Assembly (NCBI GenBank): GCA_918797485.1
Contig: CAKKNE010000006.1
Location: 3,782,001-3,846,000 of the forward strand
From: Pelagomonas calceolata
Lineage: Eukaryota > Sar > Pelagophyceae > Pelagomonadales > Pelagomonadaceae
Direction: 5' to 3'
DNA length: 64,000 nt
Positions 8,048 to 19,100 of this stretch are shown piece after piece. Under the pieces are notes generated by a model. It was given only the letters and a program-made list of their open reading frames with translations. It was not told the DNA's origin and searched no databases. The translations under genes were made by a program, and so were the position numbers. Every line of letters begins with the position of its first letter. Positions within the stretch are counted from its first letter, which is position 1.

Positions 8048-10099
8048 TTAGGCTTTCTCGCCCGCGACGGCGACGTCCTCCTTGGACTCCTCCTCCGCGG
8101 TCGGCGTAGCGTCCTGATACCTCATCAGTTCGCGCTCCTTCTGCTTCATGCGCCGCCGGAGCAGCAAGTAGGCGACGGACCGCGCGACGACGAACATGAC
8201 GAACAGCGCGACGATGGCCTGGCCCGTCGTGAAGCGGTCGAGGTGGTACTCCTCGTAGATGTCGTTCACCGAGATTTTGCCGTCGCCGCCGGCGTCGCAC
8301 GAATCGGGGAAGAGCGTGCCGTCGTCGGGATTGCCGCACTTGAATTTTTTGCGGTCAATCCCAAAAATGGCGTCCGCCGAGAGCTTGAGGATGTAGATCA
8401 AAGGATTGGCGTAGACGGCCCACGGCACGGCCGTCTGCGAGACGGGCACAAATAAACCAGTGAAGAGGAAGACGTAGGTCACGTAGATCATCGCCACCGT
8501 CACGACGTTCTCTCCACTTACTCCAGCGGAGAACATGAGGCCGATCGACTGGAACGTGAGGAACGACGCCACTAGCACGGCGTACAACGCGAACCAGACC
8601 GCCGGGTTGCTCGACACGCCCGCGAGCACATAGAAGATCTGTGTGGAAATCAAATTTCGGGCGCCCCACGCCATCGACGCGATATTTTCTCCGTAGCCGC
8701 GTCTGCTCGATGGCGGCAACCTAACTCACTGGTTGATATCCACACAGCTCTCGACCGTCAAATGCATCAAACTTTGAGCACACATGGGCACCAAATTCAT
8801 CGTCGAGTCGACGACGAACCACGCTTCTAATCTGTAGGCGTTGCACGCCAGGTCCTTGCGGAGCATGTTTTGAGCGGCGCCGAACCAGGGCAGCGCGTCC
8901 AGCAGCGGGAAGAAGATCCAGGCGATGGGTATCGCGAACGCCAGTGTGTAGCGCGGGAAGACGTCCTTTTCTTTGTAGCCGAGCTGCCACCACATCAGGC
9001 CGGCGAGCGTCGCGTTGCCGCCGTGCAGCAATAATGACGAGCGCTTGAAGACCTTGGGCGCCACGGCCTTCCACGACCGACGGCTGAGGACGGCGATCTG
9101 CTCCGTGAGCGGCGCGGCGTAGCGCTGGCGCCGCTTCTGGGCCCGCAGCGATCGCAAGGGCTCCGTCCGCGGCGGTAAAGTTGAGGGGCCGTAGCGCTCG
9201 TCGAGGACCCGCTTCTTCTCATCATCACTATCGACCTTGTTCTCGACCACAATCTCCATGAGCCAGTCCGGCGCACTGTAAGCCGCAGGGCACGGCAGGT
9301 GGAACGGCGCGCCCGCGAAGGCGTCGCCCGCGTCCGCCGTCGAGCCTCTGTAGGTAAGACCGCCCTTTCGCAGCAATAGTAACTCGTCGAAGAGGAGAAA
9401 GAGGCGCGACGACGGCTGGTGAATCGACGCCACGACGGCGACGCGCCGCTCCCGCGCGAGGTCGCGCAGCGCCTCGACGACGACGCACGCCGTGGCGCTG
9501 TCGAGGCCGCTCGTCGGCTCGTCGCAGCACAGGAGTCTAGGTCTCGTCAGCATTTCCTGCCCGACCATGAGCCGCTTGCGCTCTCCACCGGAGATCGTCT
9601 TGCCGCCCATGCCGCCGACCGGCGTCTCGGCGCACGATTCCAAGCGGAGCAGCTTGAGCGTCTCGTCGACTCTCTCCAGTTTTTCCTTCAATGAGGCCGC
9701 CGGAAGTCGCAGGCGCGCGGAGAACGCTAACGTTTCTCTAACGGTCAGTCCTTCGAAGACGAGGTCGTCCTGCTCGACGAAGGCGACGTGGCGCTTCAAC
9801 GCGGAGGACCAGGCCAGGTCGTCGCCGTACCAAACCTGGCCACCGCCGACCGGGCCCCTCCGAGCTAATGCGTTTAAGAGCGACGTCTTGCCGCAGCCCG
9901 TGGGCCCCATCAGCGCGACGGCCTGGCCCGCCTCGACGTCGCCCGAGCACGGCGCTAATGCCTGTACGTCCTTGAAATGCACGCTGAGATTGCGCCAGTG
10001 GACGCCTAATGTCTCCACGTATTCTACGTTCTCCTTCTCCGCGCGGATGCGGCTCTGGTCCATCTTTGTCGCAGAGAGCGTGCGTTCACCTTTCCCCAT
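8048..10099 (-). CDS. ABCG-type half transporter (one introner intron)
   Basis: The spliced product is 648 residues: exon 1 10099-8744, intron 8743-8639, exon 2 8638-8048. The start is placed at MGKGERTL; an in-frame Met at 10288 gives an unlikely extension. The N-terminal nucleotide-binding domain has Walker A GPTGCGKT (65-72), signature ISGGERKRL (169-177) and Walker B LLCCDEPTSGLD (from 189). The C-terminal membrane domain has about six helices. This NBD-TMD order and length are typical of eukaryotic ABCG/White-family exporters, which dimerise to move lipids, sterols or xenobiotics. A hydrophilic loop lies before the last helix. All catalytic motifs are intact. Confidence 0.93.
8639..8743 (-). 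mobile_element. Introner-type intron with terminal inverted repeats (in ABCG)
   Basis: A 105-bp intron, GTGGATATC...TTCCACACAG in the transcript, phase 0. It joins TVESC to IFYVLAG. On the + strand it begins CTGTGTGGAAATCAA and ends TTGATATCCACACAG, i.e. terminal inverted repeats that include the splice sites. The inside holds an inverted pair, CACGCCATCGA and TCGATGGCG. It is nearly the same element as the intron at 63040-63152. Confidence 0.9.
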
Positions 10100-10277
10100 C
10101 GTCGCCTCTTGGAGAGCTTGTGTTGTCAGGGCTATTTTCTCTTCGCACGGATGCGTAGTGATTGCGCGCGCTGCGCAACTGGTTGTTCCCTTGCAGGGAC
10201 TGCCTTGCACCAATTCTTGCACTGTAAGAATTAGCGTGGGCAACGTGACAGTCGTGCAAAGCTTGGCATGCGTGTTT

Positions 10278-10299
10278 CTAGCGGGCATGTATCACTAGC
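10278..10299. promoter_or_regulatory. Palindromic promoter element, copy 4 (ABCG)
   Basis: Reverse copy: CTAGC, GGGCATGTATCA, CTAGC. It is 179 bp upstream of the ABCG start. The gap 10100-10531 between ABCG and the NFS1 stop contains no other recognised feature. Confidence 0.6.
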
Positions 10300-10531
10300 A
10301 GAAGCCTCTGCTGGCCTCCACATCCGTCGTCGCACGCATATTTACGTGGCCATAACATTCCTTTGCAATGAACAACCGATTAGCTACCTCTAGGTTCCCA
10401 TTTCTAAGCGACGCGCGGCGGCCCGACGCCGGGCAGGGATTACCGACACCAGTACGACACCAGCACGCCTTCAGCGCGAAGCAAGAAGAGAAGGAAGACT
10501 ACAAGCAGCAAAGGTTAGGAGCACCGGTCTA

Positions 10532-11903
10532 CTAGTGGTGGTGGTGCGCCGCGTCCTGCGTCCAGTTGATCGTCGACAGATCCACGCCCTCCTGGACGAG
10601 CTCCCAGAGCGGCGACATCTCCCGCAGCCGCGCGACGTGGACCCGCAGATCAATCGCGAAGTCGACCTCGGCTTCCGTCGTGAACCGCCCCAACCCGAAG
10701 CGCAGCGGCGGTGGGCCAGGTCTCGGACACGCCGATGGCCCGGAGCACGTAGGACGGTTCTAAAGAGGCCGACGTGCACGCGGACCCCGAGCTTACCGCA
10801 ATGTTCTTGAGCGACATCAGTAACGATTCACCTTCCACATACGCAAATGATAAATTGACGTTGCCCGCGTGGCGCTGCGTCGCGTGGCCATTTAATACAA
10901 CTTCGGGCACGTGCTCCCTGATCCCAGCCATGAGTCTTTCCGACAATCGTTCGACGTGGGCCATGTCGTTCGGCAGCTCTTTTAAAGCGACGTCCGCCGC
11001 GGCGCCCAGACCGACGCATAAAGCCGTCGGTAATGTGCCGGATCTAAACCCGCGCTCCTGGCCGCCGCCCGACAGAACGGGCTCCAATCGCACGCGAGGC
11101 CTTCGCCGCACGTACAACGCTCCAATACCCTTCGGCCCATACAACTTGTGCCCCGAGATCGACACGAGATCACACCCGATCTCGTTCACGTCGAAGGGTA
11201 ACTTCCCGACCATCTGCGCCGCGTCCGTGTGGAAGAAGGCCTTGGCCTCTTTCGCGATCTGGCCGATCTCCTTCAAAGGCTGCAGCGTGCCGATCTCGTT
11301 GTTGACGGCCATCACGCTCACGAGGCACGTCTCGTCCTTGCGCACCGCACTTCTCAATTCGTCGAGGTTCACCATGCCCGTCGCGCGCTCTACTGGTAAA
11401 TAAGTGACCTCGAAGCCCTCCCGCTCCAACGCCCGACACGAATCCAGCACGCACTTGTGCTCCGTTTGGGTGGTGACGATGTGCTTCTTCTTCGCGCCGT
11501 AGAAGCGCGCGATGCCCTTGACACTCATATTATTCGACTCCGTCGCGCCGCTCGTGAAGACGACTTCCCTAGAATCGGCTCCGATCAGTTTCGCGAGGGA
11601 CTCGCGCGCGTTCTCGACGGCCTTTTCCGACTCCCAGCCGAACGCGTGCGTTTTCGAATGCGCGTTTCCGAAGTTGCCCAGGAAGTAGGGCAGCATCGCG
11701 TCCAGGACCCTCGGGTCCACGGGCGACGTCGCTTGCACATCCAAATACGCGGGCGCGCCGTTTCTAGCCATGGCGTCGATGCCAAAGCCCGGCTCCATCG
11801 TGCGCGGTGCTTCCGTGTCCTTCTCGAGAGCCGAGAGCGGGCGCGCTCTCGGCGCGGTGCGGGCGGCGCGCGCGAGCGTCTTGGCGGCGGACGCGACGCG
11901 CAT
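10532..11903 (-). CDS. NFS1: Mitochondrial cysteine desulfurase NFS1
   Basis: It supplies sulfur for Fe-S clusters in mitochondria. An Arg/Ala-rich transit peptide (about 1-35) precedes the class-V aminotransferase fold. The PLP lysine is K253 ([10 protein letters not shown]) and the persulfide cysteine C376 (SGSACTSAS). After LRAIGVSET the frame breaks near 10690, but the other frames continue with [27 protein letters not shown] and INWTQ, the conserved NFS1 C-terminus, ending in four His. Two missing C bases in short C runs would restore the canonical reading exactly, so a sequence error is likelier than a pseudogene. A palindromic promoter element lies 191 bp upstream. Confidence 0.93.
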
Positions 11904-12093
11904 GGTTGTCTAGCGGCGGAGGGAAGCGAGCAGGTGCTCTGTGAGAGCAGGTCGGCTGCTAAGCTATCTGAGCGCGCACAAGCTTCGCAGCTTTGTGTGG
12001 GCACCGAGAAGAGAATTTCTAAGGGGTGGCCGGAGCTCCCGCCGCGATGCTTGCTCGCAAATTAGACCAGCTCAATGCGGCGCTCTCGGCTCC

Positions 12094-12116
12094 CTAGTGT
12101 CTTACATGCCGCTAGC
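12094..12116. promoter_or_regulatory. Palindromic promoter element, copy 5 (NFS1)
   Basis: CTAG, TGTCTTACATGCCG, CTAGC; the consensus form. It lies in the gap upstream of NFS1 (11904-12335), which otherwise shows nothing recognisable. Confidence 0.7.
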
Positions 12117-12335
12117 GCATTTATTTACTGCTGGATCAAACGAGTCCACAGGCGCCCATCAATACGAATCAGTGGTCGAGGGTTAATCGTAACACGCCCA
12201 CTGACTCACACAAGTGCGCGCGGCGAGAGATATTTGCGCCAAGACGAGCGCTAAGGAGATCCAGTTTTAAAAAAAAGGCCGAGGCTGTGTTTGGATGTCA
12301 CGCGACGGGCCAGATAAAATTCGTCGTACCGGGGC

Positions 12336-12610
12336 TTGGAAAACACGGCGAGCTCGAGTCCGCCGCCCGCAGCCGAGCAGCCGCGCGACCTACGCCGACC
12401 TCCTCACGATAGGTGGTTTTTCGCGGAGGCTCTCTACGAAGACCCCGACGCCACGCTCGACGATATTCGCGAAGCCGTAACGACGCTCGAGGACACTGAA
12501 CCATTGCGCTGGCGCGGCGCGTGATGGGCGGCGCGCACCCGACCACAGAAGCCGGCTTGGGACTTGCCTGCGAAACGCGCGCGAGCGTGCTCCGCGCCCA
12601 TTTGACGACG
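12336..12610 (+). pseudogene. Fragment of a TPR (kinesin-light-chain-like) repeat protein
   Basis: A stretch reading ALYEDPDATLDDIREAVTTLEDTE and then, in a second frame, ARRVMGGAHPTTEAGLG. This is one and a half units of the TPR type found in kinesin light chain and in large stramenopile TPR families (pattern LxxxxRxxRRVLGxxHPxT). There is a frame change after DTE and no start, so it is either the 3' relic of a decayed gene or a gene with errors. It lies between the NFS1 promoter and EMC2's 3' end. Assignment is from the repeat pattern only. Confidence 0.5.
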
Positions 12611-12680
12611 CCGAGCGCGCAAGATTCACCTAACGCCATCGCCGCACGCACGCACGCATACTATGCATGGCGGCGCGTAA

Positions 12681-13715
12681 CTAACTGCGAGCAATATCGT
12701 CGACAACCAGCTTCTCGACGGCCACCGTCGTCGCCGAAACCGTCTCCTCGTTCTTCTTCGGCAACAGGCGCGCGTACGGCGGCGCGTGCGCGGCCAGCAA
12801 CTTTTCGTTGCACTCCCGCAGGAACGGGTCCACGTTCGCGTAGGCGGCCTTGAGCTTCGAGGCCGCGAGCGAACCCAGCGCCGCGTTAAGCTCGTCGTCG
12901 GGGTCCGATTTCCGCCCGCGGACGTCGAGCTTGATGGCGGAGCACGTCAGCAGCAGGCCCGTCGCGGCCCGCGGGTTGTGCTTCGGGCCGAGCAGCTCCA
13001 AGCTCTTCGCGAAGTAGACGCGCGCTTTTCTGTAGAGTGGCTCGCGCTTCGCCGTCGTCGACGCAGCCCACGAGTAGTAGAGCTCTCCCAATCTCCGCAT
13101 GTAGTGCTGCGCCGTCGGGTCGAACAATGTGAGTTCTTCGTAGCAGAAAATGGCGTCCGAGAAGCGGTAGGCCGCCGCGTGGGCCTCGGCGAGGGCCTGC
13201 CACGCGCCGCGGTCGCTCTGGCACGTCGCCGTCAGCTTCGTGAGTGCCGCGATGACGGCCTCGCGCCCGGCGCCCTTGGCCTCGACGACGCAGACCTCGC
13301 GTTTCAGAGCCGTCGAGTTCGCCGGGTTCTGCGCGAGGACGCCCTTGTACCTTTGGAGCGCTGCCTCCCAGTCGCCCGCCGCCTCGGCCACGAGGCCCTC
13401 CAGCCGTTCTAGTCGCTGGGACGGCGGGTTCGCGCCCCCAAACCTCTTCAGTAGAGCGCTCTGGCAGGCGTCTCGCAGCGGCGCGTCGTCGACGTCCAAC
13501 GCCGCCACCAAGGTCTGCTCGTAGACGGCCCAGACGTCGTCGCCTAGAACACGGGCCGCCCGTCGGGGGTCCTGCAGCGCCGTCTTCCCGTGCGTCGCGA
13601 CGACCTGGGACTGGCGCAGCTTCTGCGTCCGGATCAGTTTGAGGAGCGCCGCGATCTTGGGCAGGCTCCGCGGGTCCGCCTGGACGGCGGCGTGGAGGTC
13701 GGCGTAGCTAGCCAT
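12681..13715 (-). CDS. EMC2: ER membrane protein complex subunit 2 (EMC2/TTC35)
   Basis: A 344-residue TPR protein. Conserved segments are RLERLEGLVAEAAGDWEAALQ, then a run like VLAQNPANSTALKR, GAWQALAEAHAAAYRFSDA and IFCYEELTLFDP, which follow the EMC2 order of TPRs. EMC2 is the cytosolic scaffold of the EMC insertase, which places tail-anchored and multi-pass proteins into the ER membrane. There is no signal peptide or membrane segment, as expected. It starts opposite the F-box/kelch gene, with a palindromic promoter element between them. Confidence 0.9.
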   Translation of the reverse strand: MASYADLHAAVQADPRSLPKIAALLKLIRTQKLRQSQVVATHGKTALQDPRRAARVLGDDVWAVYEQTLVAALDVDDAPLRDACQSALLKRFGGANPPSQRLERLEGLVAEAAGDWEAALQRYKGVLAQNPANSTALKREVCVVEAKGAGREAVIAALTKLTATCQSDRGAWQALAEAHAAAYRFSDAIFCYEELTLFDPTAQHYMRRLGELYYSWAASTTAKREPLYRKARVYFAKSLELLGPKHNPRAATGLLLTCSAIKLDVRGRKSDPDDELNAALGSLAASKLKAAYANVDPFLRECNEKLLAAHAPPYARLLPKKNEETVSATTVAVEKLVVDDIARS

Positions 13716-13901
13716 TTTTTGGTAGCGCTGCGGCGCGGCGGCGCAGCGAGTCGGATGGACTACTAGCCAAGCGGCACAGCGGTGGGGCGCGTTGGCGCGC
13801 AGGCGTTGTCGCGAGAGCTAGAGTGATTCCTGGCCGTGCGTGGACGAGCCCTTAGCTTGCAGCAGCCTCCAAAAAAGCCCCGCCGCGCGTGCTAGGCATC
13901 C

Positions 13902-13924
13902 CTAGTATCTTACATGACGCTAGC
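13902..13924. promoter_or_regulatory. Palindromic promoter element, copy 6 (EMC2/kelch)
   Basis: CTAG, TATCTTACATGACG, CTAGC, in a 298-bp divergent gap; 187 bp from the EMC2 start and 90 bp from the kelch start. Confidence 0.7.
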
Positions 13925-14013
13925 TCGCGATTCCTAACTTTGTCGCGCGGGTCTAAAATTTGTAGACCGGCGACGCGGGACTCATAATTATAACCTGGCG
14001 TACTTGCAAAAGC

Positions 14014-15039
14014 ATGGCGACCACAAATAGCTCGCCTCTACTGGGCCTTCCAGATGACCTCCTGCAGCGCGTCCTCGTGGGTATTCCCCGCGACGACCAC
14101 GGCGCCGCGGCCGCTGCTTGTGGCGCCTTTCGCGCGATCATACGTGGCCCGAGATTTCTCCGCTTACGCCGGGAGTTTGGCTTCGCGGAACGCGCCGTCC
14201 TCCTCCTCTCAGGTCGTTTTAGAATTAACCAGGACGAAAGTATAGACGGATGTTTGGAGATCCACGCGGCGCAAAAAAGGGGGTTCGCGGAATCCTTTTT
14301 TGAACACAAAGTGTCTATAATTGAGTCGACGACCGACGGCGCCGCCCGGATATTTTTCTGCACCAATGTAAAAACTGGTAATGAAATCTTAGTTATGGAT
14401 GCCTCTACATGCCGATGGAGTCGGTTCGCAACGCTCCCGCAAAATCAAAAGGGGCAATGCATGCTTTGGCACGGCTCCGGGCTGCTTTACGTCGCCGGCG
14501 GGTACGTGGCCAACACCGGGGGCTATCTTAGTTCTCTCCACGCGTTCAACGAAGTAACGGGATTGTGGGAGACGTTGCCTTCTATGCCACACGCCTGTAT
14601 GTGCGCGGTGTCGGCCGTCATCGGCGACCAGCTCTTCGTTCTAGGAGGCTACGAGGCAGGCCCGGAGATGGCCTCGACAAATATTTTGCAGATTTATGAC
14701 ATCCCCACTAGGACCTGGCGAGTGGGGGCGTCGAAACCGGACGGTGAAGAATTTGCTGCGGCGCTTGCTGTTGACGGGAAGTTATTTTGTGTCGACGGGA
14801 GCTTTTCGGTGAGGTATGACCCTCACTCCGATACGTGGACCGAGATCCCAGGCCCGCCAAGGCCGGGCGGGCGTCGTTGCTCCTGCGTCCACAATGGCCG
14901 CATCGTCGCCTTTTACCACGACGGCGCGGCGTTTGAGCGCGCCAACGACGGCTCGTGGTCTCCTTACCAGGCCGTCGCCGACGTCGATGCACTCGACCAC
15001 AGGAGTCTGGCATGCTTCGGGTCCGTCCTCCTCGGCTAG
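14014..15039 (+). CDS. F-box/kelch-repeat protein
   Basis: 341 residues. The N-terminus (about 8-50, LLGLPDDLLQRVLVGIPRDD) is an F-box that would bind SKP1 of an SCF ubiquitin ligase. Residues 110-320 hold kelch units with GLLYVAGGYV, QLFVLGGYEA and LFCVDGSF followed by Trp (W) at typical spacing, forming a partial or full beta-propeller for substrate binding. The target is unknown. AT content is somewhat higher in the first half than in neighbours. Its stop lies 71 bp from the MBF1 stop. Confidence 0.85.
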   Translation: MATTNSSPLLGLPDDLLQRVLVGIPRDDHGAAAAACGAFRAIIRGPRFLRLRREFGFAERAVLLLSGRFRINQDESIDGCLEIHAAQKRGFAESFFEHKVSIIESTTDGAARIFFCTNVKTGNEILVMDASTCRWSRFATLPQNQKGQCMLWHGSGLLYVAGGYVANTGGYLSSLHAFNEVTGLWETLPSMPHACMCAVSAVIGDQLFVLGGYEAGPEMASTNILQIYDIPTRTWRVGASKPDGEEFAAALAVDGKLFCVDGSFSVRYDPHSDTWTEIPGPPRPGGRRCSCVHNGRIVAFYHDGAAFERANDGSWSPYQAVADVDALDHRSLACFGSVLLG

Positions 15040-15110
15040 CTAGGAATCCCCGGGCCGCGTAAGGAACTTGGTCTACTCTTAAGATACGTTGTTACACAGA
15101 CGCGCGTCGC

Positions 15111-15587
15111 TCACTCCTTCACCTTCTTCACCTTCGGCGGCCGCGGCAGCTTCGCGCCGAGCGCGCGCTCGAGTTTCGAGATGATCGCAGGGTTGGGCAC
15201 GGCCTTGCCCTGCTCGTACTGCTGGATGACCTGGGGCTTCTCGTTGATCTTCGTGCCGAGGTCCTTCTGGGACATCTTCTTGGCCATTCTAGCTTGCATC
15301 AACGCCTTGCCGAAGGCGAGGCCCGTCTTCTGGACCTTGAACGTTTCGGTCTCCTCGGCGAGCTTGCGCGCGCCGGCGCCAGCCGAGGTGCCCATCGGGC
15401 CGTGGCCGCCCACAGATTTATTCGCGGTGGCGAACTGGCGCGCCTGGGACACGGCGGCGCCGCTCCGCTGCGCCGAGGTCAGGCTCTGCTTCTTGTCGCC
15501 CTGCGTCGGCTTCTTGAAAGGCTTGGTCGAGCGGCCCACATTTACGGTCTCCCAGTCCTGGCCGGCGTTGCCGCCGAAGTTGGACAT
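15111..15587 (-). CDS. MBF1: Multiprotein-bridging factor 1 (MBF1/EDF1)
   Basis: 158 residues from the Met at 15587. The N-terminal MBF1 domain opens with QDWETVNVGRST. A Cro/C1-type helix-turn-helix follows (about 80-140): LMQARMAKKMSQKDLGTKINEKPQVIQQYEQ in two adjoining helices, then KLERALGAKL. The Lys-rich tail is typical. MBF1 links DNA-bound bZIP activators to TBP and also acts on stalled ribosomes. Length and domain order match the family. It is divergent from SCC3 across a 589-bp gap. Confidence 0.95.
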   Translation of the reverse strand: MSNFGGNAGQDWETVNVGRSTKPFKKPTQGDKKQSLTSAQRSGAAVSQARQFATANKSVGGHGPMGTSAGAGARKLAEETETFKVQKTGLAFGKALMQARMAKKMSQKDLGTKINEKPQVIQQYEQGKAVPNPAIISKLERALGAKLPRPPKVKKVKE

Positions 15588-15873
15588 GGTTGCTGTGCTT
15601 TTGCAGTGTGCAGTGTCTGGTTGCTGGTCAGTGATTCCCTGTGGCGTGCGCACGCAGCGCGGCGAGAAACTTGTGCAGCAGCGCGATGCAACGAGCGATG
15701 CGCTGATACGCTATTCAATCTGTGCGAGCAGACGCGTAAAAGCGCAATCGACGCACACTCGTCGATGTCTCTGTCTGTGCCCAAGCCGGGCAGCGAGCTA
15801 AGACTCTTCCCGAGGGCTGCTCCACGTGCTGCTGTACCCTGGAACGGCTCTACCGCTTGACACGCTAGCTCTA

Positions 15874-15892
15874 CACGCTAGCTAGCTCTCTT
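15874..15892. promoter_or_regulatory. Palindromic promoter element, degenerate copy (MBF1/SCC3)
   Basis: GCTAG, CTCTACACG, CTAGC: arms intact, core shortened by about five bases. It lies in the divergent gap, 287 bp from MBF1 and 285 bp from SCC3. Confidence 0.4.
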
Positions 15893-15986
15893 GGCGCGAA
15901 GCAGCTCTCGCAATTGGACGCCCAAAACGAGACGCACAGTGGCCACAAGTGCTGCGCAGCTGCGACGTCGCCACACCCAACCAGTG

Positions 15987-16123
15987 GAGCACGCCTACAG
16001 CGCGCGCGCACTCCAGGCGTCCGCTAGAAGCGCAAGCTACCGAGCGCGCCAGGACCGAGACCGCCCAATTTCAAAAAGCAAGCACTAAAAGAGCACGCCT
16101 ACAGCGCGCGCGCACTCCAGGCG
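15987..16123. repeat. 33-bp exact direct repeat pair
   Basis: Identical 33-bp units at 15987-16019 and 16091-16123, just upstream of SCC3. Each begins GAGCACGCCTACAG and ends CACTCCAGGCG. Suggests a recent local duplication. Confidence 0.85.
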
Positions 16124-16176
16124 CCAGCAGCGAGCACTAACTTAGCCCGCGCGCAGCGCAAATTCAAAAGCAGACG

Positions 16177-19100
16177 ATGGTCGCCCGCCCGAGCCGCGCG
16201 CGCGCCAAGCCACGAAGCTTGTACGACGAGCAGGCCGAAGAACTGAGGAAGAAGGGCGTCGAGCTCCAGACGCAGGACGACGACGAGGAGAACGAGGAAC
16301 AGGACGACGACCGCTCCGCGACCTTCGTGGCCGAACCGACCCAGAAGAAGGCTAGAGCGCGGACGGGCGCCGTCGCCAAGCCGCGGACGAACGCGGCCCC
16401 CAAACAGGCCACGGCCCTCTTCAAGGCCGTGTCGGCCGCCAAACAAGGTAGAAAAAAAGTGACAACCCAAAGCGCCGCCGAGGCCTGGGCCGTCGAGTTC
16501 GCGACCTCTCCAGAAAAGGGCGCCGCCCTATTAACGCGCTTCGCCTTCGAGTGCTGCGGTGCGGTGGACGCGAAGGCTATTGTGGGCGATTCCCTAGACG
16601 AGGACGCCGACGACGCCGCCTGGACGCAATTACTAACATCACTCGGCGACCAGCTCGGCTCGAAGGCGACGCCGCGCGCGTACCCGCTCCACCCGACGGC
16701 CGGGAGGGGAGACGCGTTCGAGGAGCGCTTCCGCGGGGCCTGGGCCGAGGTCGTGGACGCGTCGGCGCGCGGCGACCGCGGCGCCTACGAGGAGACGGCC
16801 ATTTCCTTGATCGTCGACGTGCTCACGTGCAACGCGGCGTCCTTTGACCTCGATCCGACCGATCGCGTCGATGGCGTGAGGTGGAGCGAGACACTGACTC
16901 ACACAGGCGCCTCTCCGGCTCGGCGGTGGCGCACGCGCGGCACGTCGGCGGCGCCGGCGCGATGGCGGTCGGCGATCGGCTCGCCGAGGCCGCGACGTCG
17001 ATCGACGACCGTTTAGTTATTGCCAAGAGACAACTGAGAGCCGCCCTCGGGTCCTCCAAGACGCCGAAGAAGGGCTCCAAGGCCGAGACGTGCCAGCAGA
17101 CCGTCGACGACCTCGAAGAAGCGCGCACGAAATGCGACGAGGCCCTCGACGAACTCTTCGAGGGCGTCTTCTCCAAAAGATATCGCGACTCGAAGCCCGA
17201 GGTGCGCGCGGCCGTCGTCAAGGGCCTGGTCGGCTGGGTACAAGCGAGACCATCGAAGTTCGCGGCCACAAAGTACCTCAAGTATGCGGCCTGGGTCCTC
17301 GACTTCCAGGACGGTGCTGCGGTGCGAGCGTCTGGAGCTCGTGTCTTAGCCGCGGCCTTCGCGTGTGCGGGAGACCAGAAGGACACGCTGCGGGACTTTG
17401 CTTTACGGTTCGCGCCTCGATTAGGTGAAATGGCTCATGATGTCGACCCGGACTGCCAGGCGGCGGCGATCCAGGCGTTGCGGGCCCTGAAGGACTGCGG
17501 GTTATTGGATGAGTTGGAATTGGGTGAAGACGAGGACGCGACGTTGCGCGACAACGTCTACGCGAAGATCGTGGACCAGGCTTGTTCAGCCGATATAAGG
17601 AGCGACGCCCTCGCTTTTGCGTTGGATCTCGAGGAGTTCGACGCCAACACGTCGCAGGGCGACGCTCAAAGATCTTTAAGAGACCTGGGCCGCTTCGTCG
17701 AGGCGTCGGTCCTGGGTGATGACGGTCCCACTACCTTAACAAGCCTGGCGGCCGACGCCTTCCTCGCGCTGCCCGAACGAGCATCTCTACTGAGAGACTG
17801 GCGCGCCTGGGTCGCTTTGTTGCAGCGCGACGACGTCGACGCCGCCGCGTCGCAAGAGAACCAGCGATTAGTGGACGTGCTGTTACGACTGTGCGCCCGG
17901 TCGGCGGAGACAGATTCACTAAGCGCGGCGCCCGCGTTGCTAGAAGCTTTACCGGCCTTGCTCACGAAGTACGGCGGCGACGACGACCTGCTCCAGACGG
18001 TCTGTGCCCTCGGCGAGAGCGCCTCGCAAGCGTCCACGAAAGACGCGCGCTACGTCAAGGCCTGCAAGGCTCTCTTAGATCGCGTCGCCACGACCTCCGA
18101 CGACGCTTCCCTGAATGCCGCGGCGAAGGCCATCCGGGCCTTCTCCGCCAACTCGACGGACAAGAAGCTATCCAAGGCCGTCTCGAAATGTATTAGCGAG
18201 GCGGCCAAACCCTTACTCGAGGAGCCCGCCGGCGATAACGACGCCGTCGAGGCGGCATTGATGGCGGCCGTGAAGCGCATTCAAGCCCTGGCGCAGGCCG
18301 TCGACGTCCCGGCCGCGTTATCGGGTGGCGCGGCATTGGCCGAAGCGCTGGCGGCGCGCGCGGCGCAGCTGGCCGACGACGGCGACGTCAATGCCAAGGC
18401 GTGCCTCGAGGCGCTCGGGGCGTTGGTGTTGTGGCGCGCCAAGGCGTGCCTGGATAATATAGATGACGCCGGCGACGCGGAGCCGCTCGACCCCGTCATT
18501 ACTGCGTGCGCGGACGGCGCCGCGCGCGCGCTGGCGTGCCGCTACGAGGCGCCGACGCTGGCGTTGAAAGGAGGGGACCTCCACGACCTCGAATTGAGGG
18601 AGGACGACGAGAACACGATGCAAGTGACGAGGGCCGCGTTAGATGTGGTTGCGGTGCTCGCGGCCGCGGCCCATCCTGGTTTAAAGGAGCGCCAAGGCTT
18701 AGAATCTATGGCGCTGCCCGTCGAGACGGACGCGCAGTTGTGTTCGTTGGTCGCCGACGCCTGCCGCCGGGGCGACGTCTCCCTAGAACCGTGCGCGCAC
18801 GTGGCCGCCGCGGCGCCGCCCGAGACGCCCGCGCGGACGGACCTCTGGGCCGCCGTCGTAGCAAGGGCCGCGAAGGACGACGCGGACTTGCTCCCTTCTC
18901 TCTCTTCGCGGCTGGCCGGCACGGGCCCCGACGACGTCGCCCGCGTCCACCTCAAGGCGCTCGAGGCCGAGACCCTGGACCAGGTGACGGCGAAGGCCCT
19001 GGCGAAGAGCCTCGTCAAGGCGGCGGCGACGCGCGCCGACCGCGCCGACGCGCTGCACGCGCTGCTGCACGCCGGCGTCGACGCGGCGCTCGCCGACGCG

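Larger units (their letters stand above)
15588..16176. other. MBF1/SCC3 divergent intergenic region with 33-bp direct repeat
   Basis: No gene seen. It holds an exact 33-bp direct repeat (15987-16019 and 16091-16123, offset 104 bp) containing the run GCGCGCGCGC, and a degenerate palindromic promoter element at 15874. Confidence 0.6.
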
